Source: Bicyclus anynana (taxonomy: Eukaryota; Arthropoda; Insecta; Lepidoptera; Nymphalidae). From it: a stretch of DNA of 64,000 nt. The DNA lies in assembly GCF_947172395.1 (NCBI RefSeq), contig NC_069094.1:3246501-3310500 (forward strand), in the 5' to 3' direction. Within the stretch, counting starts at the first letter, position 1. Every line of letters starts with the position of its first letter. Positions 25,001 through 34,400 of this stretch are shown in pieces. Position numbers and translations under genes: made by a program. The notes beneath the pieces are model-generated. The model saw only the letters and a list, made by a program, of their open reading frames with translations. It searched no databases and was not told the origin of the DNA.

Positions 25001-27421
25001 TACATTACATTATATAAGTATTTATATGTAGTATATAATTGTATATTAATATTATAATATCAACTATCTTAGCACCCATAACACAAGCTACTCTGTATGC
25101 TTACTTTGGGGCTAGATAGTGATGTGTATTGTTTAAGTATATTTATACAATTTAAAAAACTGTCATTATCCCTATTGTTAATGTACGGCTTTGTTAAAGT
25201 GTAATAGATAGATAGATAGTACTAAAGTGGTACCGGAAGTCAGTATAAATTTTGAATTCGTCGACAGTTGCAGACGCAATATAGGTCATTTACTGTACGG
25301 CATTTATGTAATTCCTTTTCTACACATATACAGATACTTTACCCGTAAATGCCGTACATATTTCCAGCGCAGGAGTCGAAAGATAAGGGTCGCAACCCTT
25401 ATCTCTGCACACCTATATGGAGATGATGATATTGAACACTATAAAATTAAATGATCTTGAGAGTACTTGACTGCATATTGCTCAGAGTTATTTTCTGATA
25501 TAGTAACAGGCTTTTAAGCGTTATTCACGTTGGTTCATTTCACAGGTGATTTTTGTCCCATCCGCAAGTTTGATCGTCTGTAACTTTTTTATTTCTACAC
25601 TAGCCGACGCCCGCGACTTCGTCCGCGTGAAACTCGATGTAAACTTTCAACTACCCCTATCCTACCCCTACCCCTACCCTACCCCTAGCCTACCCTTACC
25701 CCTACCCTACTCCTACCTACCCCTACCCTACTTTTCTGGTTGGTTATTACACCTTGTGTCCGAAAAACGTAAATATCTTACGGAACCCTATTTTTTCCAA
25801 AATAAAATTTAGCCTATGTTACTTGTGGATAATGTAGCTTTCGAATGGTGAAAGAATTTTTAAAATCGGTCCAGTAGTTTTTGAGCCTATTCATTACAAA
25901 AAAACAAACAAACAAACATACATACAAACAAAGTTTTTCTATTTATAATATTAGTATAGATTTAGGTATTTGAAACTTTTTGAATTTTATTTTTTCTCGC
26001 ATTTTATAATATTTTTATGTTTTAAATATAACAAAAAACAACAATCATCGTATCGTATCGATACGATGATACGATACGATGATTGTTGTCCCACCCGTAT
26101 TTAACTAATATTTTTGTCCAACGCTCCGTTTGTAAGGGATTTGTTATAGTGACGTCATGAAACAGTTGAAATATAGACTATCAAAAACCGACAGGCATTT
26201 TGGCTCGTATTGTCAAAAACATAATTAAAAACTAAAATTTTATTATAGTCTCAAAAAAACATTAAAAAAATTGTTTCAATCTGACGAATATAACCATTTA
26301 CCATTATAAAAAAGTGTCAACTAAAGTGTTTTTTAGCATGGTTACGGTGACAGTTGCCTTATGACGTTCATAATACTACTATCGTGAATCGCAGCAAACT
26401 TTCAAGTGTGAAACGAACTGTACCCATGCTATCTGAAAAACACTATAGGCGATTGGTACATTATTTCGAAGTATTAGTCTCCTGAACGGCACAAAGATAT
26501 TCTTCGACAAAGAACTCAAGACAACGAACTGAAGAAGCACTGCGTGTCTCTGCTGGAGAAAGCTGGCAGCTTGCAGTACACCCGTGATATGCTCCAGGAT
26601 CTTGACCGGACCTTAAGGGCAGAGGTGTGTATAAAAGACTAGCTGACGCCGCGCGGTTTTACCCTCGTAATTCCCATTCCCAAAGGCATACGGAGATGAT
26701 ATATAACCTATAGCCTTCCTCGATAAATGGGCTATCTAACACTGAAAGAATTTTTCAAATCGCACCAGTAGTTCCTGAGATTAGAGCGTTCAACCAAACA
26801 AACAAACAAACTCTTTAGTGCAGAACATAGGCCTTTTGTAGGGACTTCCAAACATCACGCTACTAAGCCACCTGCATCCAGCGAATCCCTGCGACTCGCT
26901 TGATGTCGTTCTAGTCTACCTGGTGGGGGGTTGACCAACACTGCGCTTACTAGTGCGGGGTCGCCATTCCAGCACTTTGGGACCCCAACGTCCATCGGCT
27001 CTTCGTACTATGTTCAGCTTTATAATATTAGTATAGATAGCGAAAAGTTTTGACTATTAAGAAGCTTTCGGTTAACTGCTGGATCAAGAGTCGGATACAG
27101 AAGGCAGTGATTCTTGAGATGGCGCGTATTGTGAGGAGGTTCTTCACTCTGGAGCCCTGACTATCGGTTGCTTGGGCACTCAAATGTCCCGCAGCAGGGG
27201 GGTTGATTTTTTATAAATTTTTATAGTGTTTTGTATTATAATTTGTATTAACATTAGGTAAAAATAAATTAGGTAAGTATTGTGATGCAAGCATTTAGTC
27301 GTTTGGTTTCTTTTATCATCTATGTAAACAGTCTTATGATTTGTTCCAGGTGGTTCGTCTTGGAGGAAACCCAGCTATGGAAGCTGTTCTAGATGAACTT
27401 ATGACTTGGAAACATTTCTGA
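16024..27421 (+). CDS. GGPPS-like isoprenyl diphosphate synthase, copy C (complete, 309 aa)
   Basis: Nine exons: 16024-16065, 17540-17694, 20386-20527, 21598-21718, 22606-22745, 23344-23376, 24024-24120, 26497-26624, 27350-27421 (TGA). They sum to 930 nt, 309 codons plus stop, close to the usual GGPPS length of about 300. Start MAHEIINPDL. Motifs in order: KTKQIR (the IPP-site Gly of the usual GKQIR is Thr), VHTGSLL (usual HN is HT), first aspartate-rich motif DDIQD, RRG, FRGQG, YWRD, KTG, FQLRDDYCN (second motif), DDLTEGK, LRQRT, LLEKAGS, LGGNP. Substrate-binding Lys, Arg, His and the catalytic aspartates remain, so prenyl transfer or diphosphate ionisation is plausible; the soluble enzyme would use IPP and allylic diphosphates. 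AATAAA lies at 27596-27601. A TATA box with an arthropod initiator precedes it. Product specificity, including terpene synthase activity, is unknown. Confidence 0.93.
16116..16433 (+). repeat. tRNA-derived SINE (family 1), full length
   Basis: A box GTGATAGCCCAGTGG, B box GGTTCGAATCC, body with CAACTTTTCAGTTGTGTGCA and GAGGAAACCTACATACC, and an end GCCGAATATGGGTTGATGACG with a GAC/GAT tail. Located in intron 1 of copy C. At least twelve copies or fragments are in the window. Confidence 0.9.
16445..16730 (+). mobile_element. Non-LTR retrotransposon C-terminus and 3' tail
   Basis: Reads RVAKLKWQWAGHIERRADGR, KVLEWRPRTSKRSVGRPPTR, then 3' GTCCTGCAGTGGACGTCCAT and a (GAT)n tail. Same family as 7940, 26818 and 31800. 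Confidence 0.8.
16735..16889 (+). repeat. SINE (family 1), 5' half
   Basis: GTGATAACCCAATGGATATG and GTGTAGGTTCGTATCC correspond to boxes A and B; truncated after GGTGAAGGAAAAACATCG. Confidence 0.75.
18908..19203 (-). repeat. SINE (family 2), reverse, with second SINE fragment
   Basis: Begins TTACAAGTTAGCCCTTGAC and CACCTGATGGTAAGTGATG, the reverse 3' end of family 2; beyond 19125 the sequence differs from the family consensus. In intron 2 of copy C. Confidence 0.75.
19755..20335 (-). mobile_element. RTE-type non-LTR retrotransposon, C-terminal region
   Basis: The minus strand encodes LYGSETWTLKSADRKRIVAFE, then ILEYFGHIARKDGDNLEK, GKRSRGRSPMRWSDQVR and RDGGHDPHT-stop, the well-known end of RTE reverse transcriptases in insects, with a frameshift between the two parts. 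In intron 2 of copy C, just before exon 3. Confidence 0.85.
20640..21090 (-). mobile_element. Non-LTR retrotransposon, C-terminal fragment
   Basis: Minus-strand frames include LDHAQRLKWRWAGHLGRQKD and NMGLQHKFKAQTHHH, a diverged non-LTR end. In intron 3 of copy C. Confidence 0.7.
21108..21411 (-). repeat. SINE (family 1), near full length
   Basis: Reverse of 16116-16433: starts CATCAACCCATATTCGGCTCAC and ends CCACTGGGCTATCAC. In intron 3 of copy C. Confidence 0.85.
21820..21970 (+). repeat. MITE-like element, second copy of 11585-11735
   Basis: ATAAGTGCGGTGAGTTGAAAA, TTACAGCCGCGGCGATATTA and GGAAGCTGAGGCTGTAG match the reverse of the copy in gene B. In intron 4 of copy C. Confidence 0.65.
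22235..22527 (+). repeat. SINE (family 1), 5' truncated
   Basis: Starts within the B box region and runs to GTGGGTTGACAATGATG with a (GAT)n tail. In intron 4 of copy C. Confidence 0.8.
22860..23100. repeat. Interspersed element shared with 32940-33240
   Basis: Blocks ATAGGCCAGCCTTCTGGTCACGGGAGG and GGAAATATACT occur in reverse at 32940-33240. An inner hairpin pairs CAGAAGGCTGGC with GCCAGCCTTCTG. In intron 5 of copy C. Confidence 0.65.
23770..23940 (-). mobile_element. Non-LTR 3' tail fragment
   Basis: GGCCTTTGTAGGGACTTCC... TTGATGTCGTCAGTCCACC... ATGTGCCCCGCCCATT is the reverse of the 16445-16730 tail. Confidence 0.7.
24480..24835 (+). repeat. Interspersed repeat with inverted copy at 33830-34030
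   Basis: TTTGTTTGAACGCGCATACAAAT, GGGATCCGCGGCAGCGCCGCAAATC and AGTAATGATCGCAGATACCC recur in reverse at 33830-34030; part also occurs at 4430-4560. In intron 7 of copy C. Confidence 0.75.
24871..25150 (+). repeat. tRNA-derived SINE (family 3)
   Basis: GACGGCCGCGTGGCGCAGTGG (A box), GTGGGTTCGATTCCC (B box), then AACTGGAAAATATTTGTGTGATG and GGGGCTAGATAGTGATGTGTA. A fragment occurs at about 51090-51300. In intron 7 of copy C. Confidence 0.85.
25599..25965 (+). repeat. GACGCCCGCGACTTCGTCC repeat with (CCTAC)n core
   Basis: Starts GCCGACGCCCGCGACTTCG, continues with CCCTACCCCTACCCTA units, and ends TCGGTCCAGTAGTTTTTGAGCC... (AAAC)n. Further copies at 38845-39100, 51325-51590 and 60632-61090, each with the pyrimidine-rich core. 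Confidence 0.8.
26039..26088. repeat. Perfect inverted repeat, 21-bp arms
   Basis: Arms at 26039-26059 and 26068-26088, built from (TCGTA)n-like sequence, with an 8-bp spacer GATACGAT. In intron 7 of copy C. Confidence 0.95.
26090..26445. mobile_element. Interspersed element carrying a nested Tc1/mariner-type MITE (26324-26445)
   Basis: Outer element has AACGCTCCGTTTGTAAGGGAT and GTGACGTCATGAAACAGTTG, as at 36835-36890, 48600-48930 and 61850-62180. In this copy a 122-bp element with imperfect termini AAGTGTTTTTTAGC and GAAAAACACTA, bounded by TA on each side, is inserted after GTGTCAAC. Confidence 0.7.
26640..27010. repeat. Common repeat followed by non-LTR 3' tail (reverse)
   Basis: 26640-26815 belongs to the GCGCGGTTT...TAGAGCG family; 26818-27010 is the reverse of the 16445-16730 LINE tail inserted within it, since the repeat's last bases (TTTATAATATTAGTATAGAT) resume at 27018. 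Confidence 0.75.
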
Positions 27422-27595
27422 TTGTTTATACAATTGATGTACCGAAGTACTATGCTAACAAGCACGATCCCTTCCTTCAGAAAACGGAAAAACACTGTTC
27501 ACGTAGTAGATTCGTAAATAATAGGTCTTAAGAATGTACAAGCAATGTCAATATGAGTAGTGGTGTACTAGAATAATAATTATTATGTATTTTAC

Positions 27596-27601
27596 AATAA
27601 A
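27596..27601 (+). terminator. Polyadenylation signal of copy C
   Basis: Canonical AATAAA 175 bp after the copy C stop codon, the same distance as in copy A. Confidence 0.6.
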
Positions 27602-28534
27602 CATGTAATTATGTTATAACTTTTTATCTTATATATTATACTATTACAGATTGTTTTATTTTTTCGTTTTTTTTTTTTATTAGGAAGTTACTCTATCACA
27701 TATTTACGTTTATAATATTGGCCTAATGTGTTGGCTAAACAATTTATAGGAACTTTTCAGCATTGCATTCTTAGAATTTTGGATTATTTTTTAAACCGAA
27801 GTTCGGCCAATTGTTTTTTTTTTGGAAAGAGAAATAAAAAATGAAGTTTGAAAACGTAAAAAGGGTCTTAAAAGAACGAAAGAAGAAGTGTTCCTGGCAT
27901 AATCACATTACAATTACCTATGCAGTCGGTGCGACCACGGCTCTACTGTGACTATTTTTGTTCCTATGCATTTCTCCATTTCAATCCGAAATATTTTCTT
28001 GTTTACGCCCCCTGCGCAAAAACATACTAGTTTATAAGAACAACCCTTGAAAATTTTTAATGGGTTATGGATTGTGTTCAATAGAAAAAAAATACGATAG
28101 ATATCTGCTGAGAGTTTTTGAAGAGTCGGACTTTCTGGCGACTATTCTGGTTGCAGTATAAAATTATGAATTAATTTGTACTTAATATTGCAACGATTAC
28201 ACTAGCTATTAACTATCCAAATACCTTTCATCATTTTGAAAAAAAACTGATGCTCTTACACTACTGGACCGATGTTAACCAAACATAGCTAAAAACCACC
28301 GCAAGGAGTTGGTTTTCAACTTTAAAAAAACCTCATCGAAATGGGTCTATCTGTTTAAGAGCTACTATGTCACATACTGACATACATGGACGTCAAACTT
28401 ATAATCTCTCTTTTTGCATCGAGGGTAAAAGATTATGCAAATATCTGACAGATTAATAAGTTATAAGAGGTTATTGGTTATAGTCTAATAAAAAAAACCA
28501 AGTTTTTTAAAAAGATTTTTATCAAGTTTCATTC

Positions 28535-28581
28535 AATTCATGTAAATAAGTAGATTTATAATCTACTTATTCACATGAATT
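28535..28581. repeat. Inverted repeat with 21-bp arms, one mismatch
   Basis: AATTCATGTAAATAAGTAGAT and ATCTACTTATTCACATGAATT around a 5-bp TTATA spacer, in an AT-rich intergenic stretch. Confidence 0.85.
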
Positions 28582-28892
28582 AATTAAATTGATCTTACTT
28601 CGTGGACCTATATTAATTTATGTTTTTATATTATATTTTTGTATAAGTTAATCACCAAATAAGTTGATAGTCGCACTTAAGATCGGCTCGACAAATTTAA
28701 TTAATCAGGCAAATTGCAAAAATGTGAAAAAAATATTTTTCACATTTTCCTTCAGTCAGAGAGGAGTTTCAAAAAAGAGAGAAAAAACGTTACAATTGCA
28801 AGGAAAATTGTGAAACAATACTTTTCCTTTCTCATACAAACTAACAATGAATCTTTATTGCCTTTGGTCACGCTATAACCTGAAAAATACCT

Positions 28893-29135
28893 TCTTACTT
28901 AATAGTCCACCACGCTGGCCCAATGATCGGATTGGTAGACTTCACACGAAAAAAAATAAAAAAATTCTCAGGTAGGTATGTAGGTTTATTTACGATGTTT
29001 TTCCTTCACCGTTCGAGACGCGTGATATTTAATTTCTTATTTCTTATTTCTTGGAACCGTGATCACCTATATGACCTCTGTCTTCAATTCGGATGGCTTA
29101 GGTTTGAATCCCATCTGGGGCATGCACCTCCATTT
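28893..29135. repeat. Composite of two SINE (family 1) fragments in opposite orientation
   Basis: 28893-29036 reads as a reverse 3' half (CCACGCTGGCCCAATG...TTTCCTTCACCG), and 29058-29135 as a forward 5' part with GGTTTGAATCCC. Confidence 0.65.
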
Positions 29136-29982
29136 TTTTTAAATACATTTAGCTTTGAACGAATACATCAATTTAATATGACTAAAAATATCCTTCACGG
29201 TTCGTGTCCCATTTTCTTTGAACGTATTGATGAAATAACATTGACGTCATCACAACTGAGTAGGTACTGTTCACAAAATTAAACTTGTAAAAATATATAT
29301 TTTAATTAATATTTAGTACCTTTTTCCTGTCTGGTAAAGGCGAGCGCATAAAACATGACAAACCATTCTAATGCGACTTTTATTACTTACAAACTTGTTT
29401 TGTTTTGCAAACTATTACAATTACTTTATTCTTCCAAAAAACACTGACCTCAATTCAACAAATACGTCCTGTTTGATGTCTTCGGTCTACTGTCCATGGG
29501 GATCGAGTAATACACTGCTTGCTGATGCGGGTTTGCCATTCCTTCACTTTGTAATCCCAACGTCCACAAAGATAGAAGTTAAGTATTAATGTAAATAGCG
29601 AAAAGAAGAGGAGATAGGAGATTACCCTGCCATACACCCGCGGTAAATCTTATAATTACATAAATCTAGATATAAAAAAGCTTTGATAGCTGTTATCCAA
29701 AACATATCTTAACAATTAAAAACTTAATAACAGAGTTTTTACTTCTCACTTTGAAAACTTAATAATTAATTAAATTAATAATACCTAATTCATCATTATA
29801 TTATACATATATATATATATATAATTTATGAGGATAATAATAAAGTATTTACAATTTTGTATAAAGGTATTGATTTAACTGTTTTCCTCTTCACAACTTG
29901 GAACCGTTGAATCCATAAAAAGGTCACCCACTGTCTGAGTTACCTAAGTTATCTTAAATAACATTGACTAGTTTCTTAAAGT

Positions 29983-30125
29983 CATTATCATCATTAACAA
30001 CCCATATTCGGCTAACTGTTGAGCACGAGTCTCCTTTCAGAATGAGGGAAGCCTTAGTCCACCAATCCAGACCGGATTCTAGGTACGAATCCGGTCTGGA
30101 TTGGTGGACTCGTGAGACACCTTCC
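29983..30125 (-). repeat. SINE (family 1) fragment with perfect 24-bp hairpin
   Basis: TCATTAACAACCCATATTCGGC is the reverse 3' end of family 1. A perfect inverted repeat, 30056-30079 and 30087-30110 with a 7-bp spacer, joins CACCAATCCAGACCGGATTC to its complement. Confidence 0.8.
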
Positions 30126-30255
30126 GGTTCTCAAATTTACTTACGAATTTTACTTACGAAATAATTTTATTTACGAATGATTAAATATAATCATCAGAGC
30201 AGTTATGGCTTCAAATAAAATCATGTTTTAGCAGTGCTGACGCAAATTGGACAAG

Positions 30256-30388
30256 AACGAGTCTCCTCTCAGAATGAGAGGGGTTAGGCCAATAGTCCAC
30301 CATGCTGACCCAATGCGGATTGGCAGACTTCACACACGCAGAGAATTAAGAAGTTCTCTGGTTTGCAGGTTTCCTCACGATGTTTTTT
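30256..30388 (-). repeat. SINE (family 1) fragment
   Basis: GAGTCTCCTCTCAGAATGAGAGGGG through GGTTTCCTCACGATG, the reverse 3' half. Confidence 0.8.
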
Positions 30389-30674
30389 TTAGGAACTATA
30401 CGAACCTATACCTTAGGAATAATACTATATTTTTCAGAAAAATGTTGGCAACCCTACCCGCGTGAAACCCTCTGTCCCTTCTACGAGTAACTTCAAAGAA
30501 TTCCGACACGCACTATTATCGTCATATTTGAACAAAGTTATTCACCTATAGTGACAAATTATTTACCTCAACCTTCCCCATGAATCACTCTATGTGTTGG
30601 TAAAAACCGCATGAAAATCCGTTTAGTAGTTTAGATAGAGACAGACCGACAGAGAACTGTTTTTAATAATACTA

Positions 30675-31025
30675 GCACACGCTGCTCGGTTTCATCCGCG
30701 TAGTTCCCGTTCCCGTGAGAATACGGGGATAAAATATAGCCTAGCAAATAAAATGGCTTTCTCGTGGCAAAAGAATTTTTAAAATCAGTTCAGTAGATCC
30801 AGAGATTACCCTTACAATACTACAAACTTAACCTCTTTATTATAGATACTATAAACCTAAAGAGTTTGTTTGTTTGTTTAAACGCGCTAATCTCAGGAAC
30901 TACCGGTCCGATTTAGAAAATTCTTTCAGTGATAGGTAGCCCATTTATCGAGGAAGGATATATATTATTCCCGTATTCTTACGGGAACGAGAACCACGCG
31001 GATGATACCGCGCGACGCCAACTAG
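30675..31025. repeat. Two copies of the common repeat in inverted arrangement
   Basis: 30675-30835 runs forward and 30845-31025 runs reverse, so TCCCGTTCCCGT... and ACGGGAACGAGAACCACGCGG face each other across the junction. Confidence 0.7.
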
Positions 31026-31367
31026 TTAGTTTATATGTATAAATTAATTAACGATAAGAGACTTGTCACTGTGACCTACACAGGTTTTCATATTATTTGT
31101 AACAACTGACAACCGTTTCAAGGTTTGAATCATCACAGTTAATTTAGTTAATATTTATTAGCCGGGTAGGCAACTCGTCAACAGCTTTTACCCTAATATT
31201 TAATTAATTGTTGAATTTAAAACACAAACTATTATTTTTTTTTTAATCTACAAAACAAGTTCAGTACTTTGTTCAATCAAATACATATTAATAATTATTA
31301 TATTATTTATTTCATTTAATTTAACGGTAAGACGCACTCGAATGTCTCTCTTTCTGGTGAAAAGGTG

Positions 31368-31374
31368 TATAAAA
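31368..31374 (+). promoter_or_regulatory. Putative TATA box of copy D
   Basis: TATAAAA lies 86 bp upstream of the copy D start codon, leaving a short 5' UTR. No clear TCAGT initiator sits at the ideal distance, so the exact start is uncertain. Confidence 0.45.
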
Positions 31375-31453
31375 CAGAATTACAACCGCAATATCGTAAT
31401 AATTGTCTAGACAGTACAGCGTGTGAACGTGAAAATTTTTAGTAAAAAATAAA

Positions 31454-34400
31454 ATGACAGAGGAACACAGTAACTTTTATATGGAAAAAGTAAGTAATAC
31501 ATTTATTTCTTGTTAGGTACAATTTATTGTATTTATATGAATCCCTTGAGCCAGCACTGAAAAACACAATTGAAAAAAAAAAATTGCGAAGCTAAAGTGG
31601 CAATGGCCGGGGAACATAGTACGAAGAGCCAATGGCGGTTGGGGTCCCAAGAAGCTGGAATGGCGGCCTCTGGAGGTCAACCCCGACCAGGAGGACTGAC
31701 GACATCAAGTGAATCGCAACGATTTGCTGGATGCAAGCAATTATATGCTAGTCGCACATCTGATTAAATGTCGGAATAATAAGAATATACAATTGATCCC
31801 TGTTGAGAAACTCTGCTGCTCTGCTCACCGACATAGCTCAACGAGTTGCGAAGCTGAAGTGGCAATGGGCGGGGCACATAGTTCGAAAAGCCGATGGACG
31901 TTGGGGTTCCAAAGTGCTGAAATGGCGACCCCGCACTAATAAGCGCAGTGTTGGCCGACCCCCAACAGGTGGACTGACGACATCAAGCGAGTCGCAGGAA
32001 TTCGCTGGAAGCATGTGGCTCAGTATCATGATGTTTGGAACTACAAAAGGCCTATGTCCTGCAGTGGACGTCCATCGGCTGAGATTATGATGACGATGAT
32101 GATCCAGTAGCCGTATGAATTGAAAAAATAAATTCGTACGGGTTCTGTATGTATAATCCGTCCTATATTTATATGTATTGATTTATCATCAGGAACTCCT
32201 GTCTCCATACCACCACATCCAGCAAGTGAAGGGAAAGCAGATGCGCATCAAGATCATCCTCGCCTTCAACCACTGGCTGCAGGTGCCGGAAGACAAGCTT
32301 CAATATTCTCTTGAGGTGTTCAATCTGCTTCACAATGGAGGATTGTTGTAAGTATTCTGTTGTGAAATAAGGTTGCTGAATATAGAATGGATTTAGAGAA
32401 CGTAGATGGGGTGGCGAATAGACGTAGACAACACCCCGCAGTTTCATCCGCGCAGTTCCCATTCCTGAGGGAATATAGGGATAAAATATAGCCTGTGACA
32501 CTTTTGAATAACGTGGCTATCTAGTGGTAAAAGAATTTTTGAAATCGGTTGAGTAGATCCAGAGATTACCCCCTATTTATTTTGTATATATTTTTATATT
32601 CGTTTCTACAAGCTCGATTATCTGTTTAAATCCAAACCGAGTCATCGGATAAATCAACTATACGAATGCTTAGAATTCTGTGCCGTTTTCCCTAAATAAG
32701 GGGAACCTTGAATAAACTGGTAACATCCAGCGACATTAACGTTTTTTTGTAACTCTATGAAACTTTTTGCCTTTTTAAAAGGCGTTACAACCATCTCGAG
32801 CTTCAAATTAACGAGAGTCGACTGTATTTCTTGTATGATTGTTAAAATAATTTTTTATTACCAAGAAGAGCGAGGATCTTGAAATACATGTTTTAAAACA
32901 TACATCAGGTTACCCCAGTACAATAATAATGACCTATTTTAATAAAGCGATTAATCGACGCCTCCCGTGACCAGAAGGCTGGCCTATATTTAGGTCAGAG
33001 AGTCAGTATTGCCCAATGATATTTTATACTAGAGATGATGGGGCACTAACGCATCAAAACTAAGGCGGACGATAAAATTATCATTGGTATTGCCTTACAG
33101 CGTGGTACATATGTTTTCTGTGCACCTAGAACATCGATTCGGACCAATTCTACGACTCTTAAGTCTTTAGATATACATAATTTAAATTTAAGTAGGTATA
33201 TTTCCTTTTTTTATTTTTATAATATTATATAGTTAATATAATTTCTTTAGATGGTTAATATAGGTACGTCATTTTAATATTATTTTAAAATAAAATTGTT
33301 TTAATGTATGTTTGAAAAGGTGAAATAAAAATATTTGAGAAAATGTTAAATGTTAACAATAAATAATGGAAATGATGACAGTTGTTGAAATTGTATATAA
33401 ATTAATAAAATAAATAAATAAAATAAAAATAAAAAAAAAAAATAAAAATAAAAATAAAAATAAAAAAGCCTTTATTCTAGTATCCATTTACAATTTTAAC
33501 TTACAATCTAACATTAATAAAAAAGAAATAATACACTAGATACAAGTCGCCTGTACGGCGTAGGCCTCCCCCAAATCTTTCCATATTTTCCTGTTTCGGG
33601 CTGTACGCATCCAGGCCGTGCCACTCGTTTGTGAGAAGACGTCTCTCCATCTCCTTTTCTGACGACCTCTTTTTCTTTTTTCGCCCCTTGGTACCCATTC
33701 CGTCACCCTTTTGGTCCATCTATCGTTCTGCAGTCTACAAATATGCCCAGCCCATTTCCACTTTAAGGATCGGATCCTTTTTATTATATCCTATATATAT
33801 ATAAATTAAGAGTATGTTAATGGTAAAGCAATTTTGTAAAAGTAACAGGGTATCTGCGATCATTACTTTCAGAGCTACAGGGATTTAAAGGGTCAGATTT
33901 GCGGCGCTGCCGCGGATCTCTGAAAAACGCCCCATACGAACGGTACGAATTAATGACGTCGTGATCGTTAGATTTGTATGGGCGTTCAAACAAAATTACT
34001 AATATTTTTGTTATTTGTGCGTTTATGTTAATACTACTTACTACTACAGCGACGTCGTTATTTTCATGTTCTAGGATCGACGATATTCAAGACGACTCAG
34101 TAGTCCGCCGTGGGATGCCAGCGGCTCACTGTGTATATGGTCTGCCGCTGACAATCAACGCATCTCTTCATGTCTTTCTTTTGGCGATGGACAAACTATA
34201 TCACATGAACCCGAAGGTAAGAAATTAAATAATTAAAGTCTCTGAACGAAAAGCATGGCCTAAAATAGGACTAAAAGGGTTTTGTAAAACGACGTTGAAT
34301 GGAAATATTGGTAGGGAAATGCCAAGGCGAACGTTCCTGGACTTATTCCAGGACATTCTTAATAAAGGCTAGGTCCTCCACAAAACTGACGAACTTGTAT

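Larger units (their letters stand above)
27422..31453. other. Intergenic region between copies C and D
   Basis: Contains the C polyadenylation signal, unrecognised AT-rich sequence (27.7-28.9 kb), SINE fragments (28893-29135, 29983-30125, 30256-30388), the common repeat in both orientations (30675-31025), and the D promoter. No exon of the synthase family was found. Confidence 0.6.

Noticed and set aside
25660..25730. CCCTAC-rich tracts as possible telomeric DNA
   Set aside because: Insect telomeres are (TTAGG)n; these tracts are irregular, occur in several dispersed repeat copies and belong to an interspersed element.
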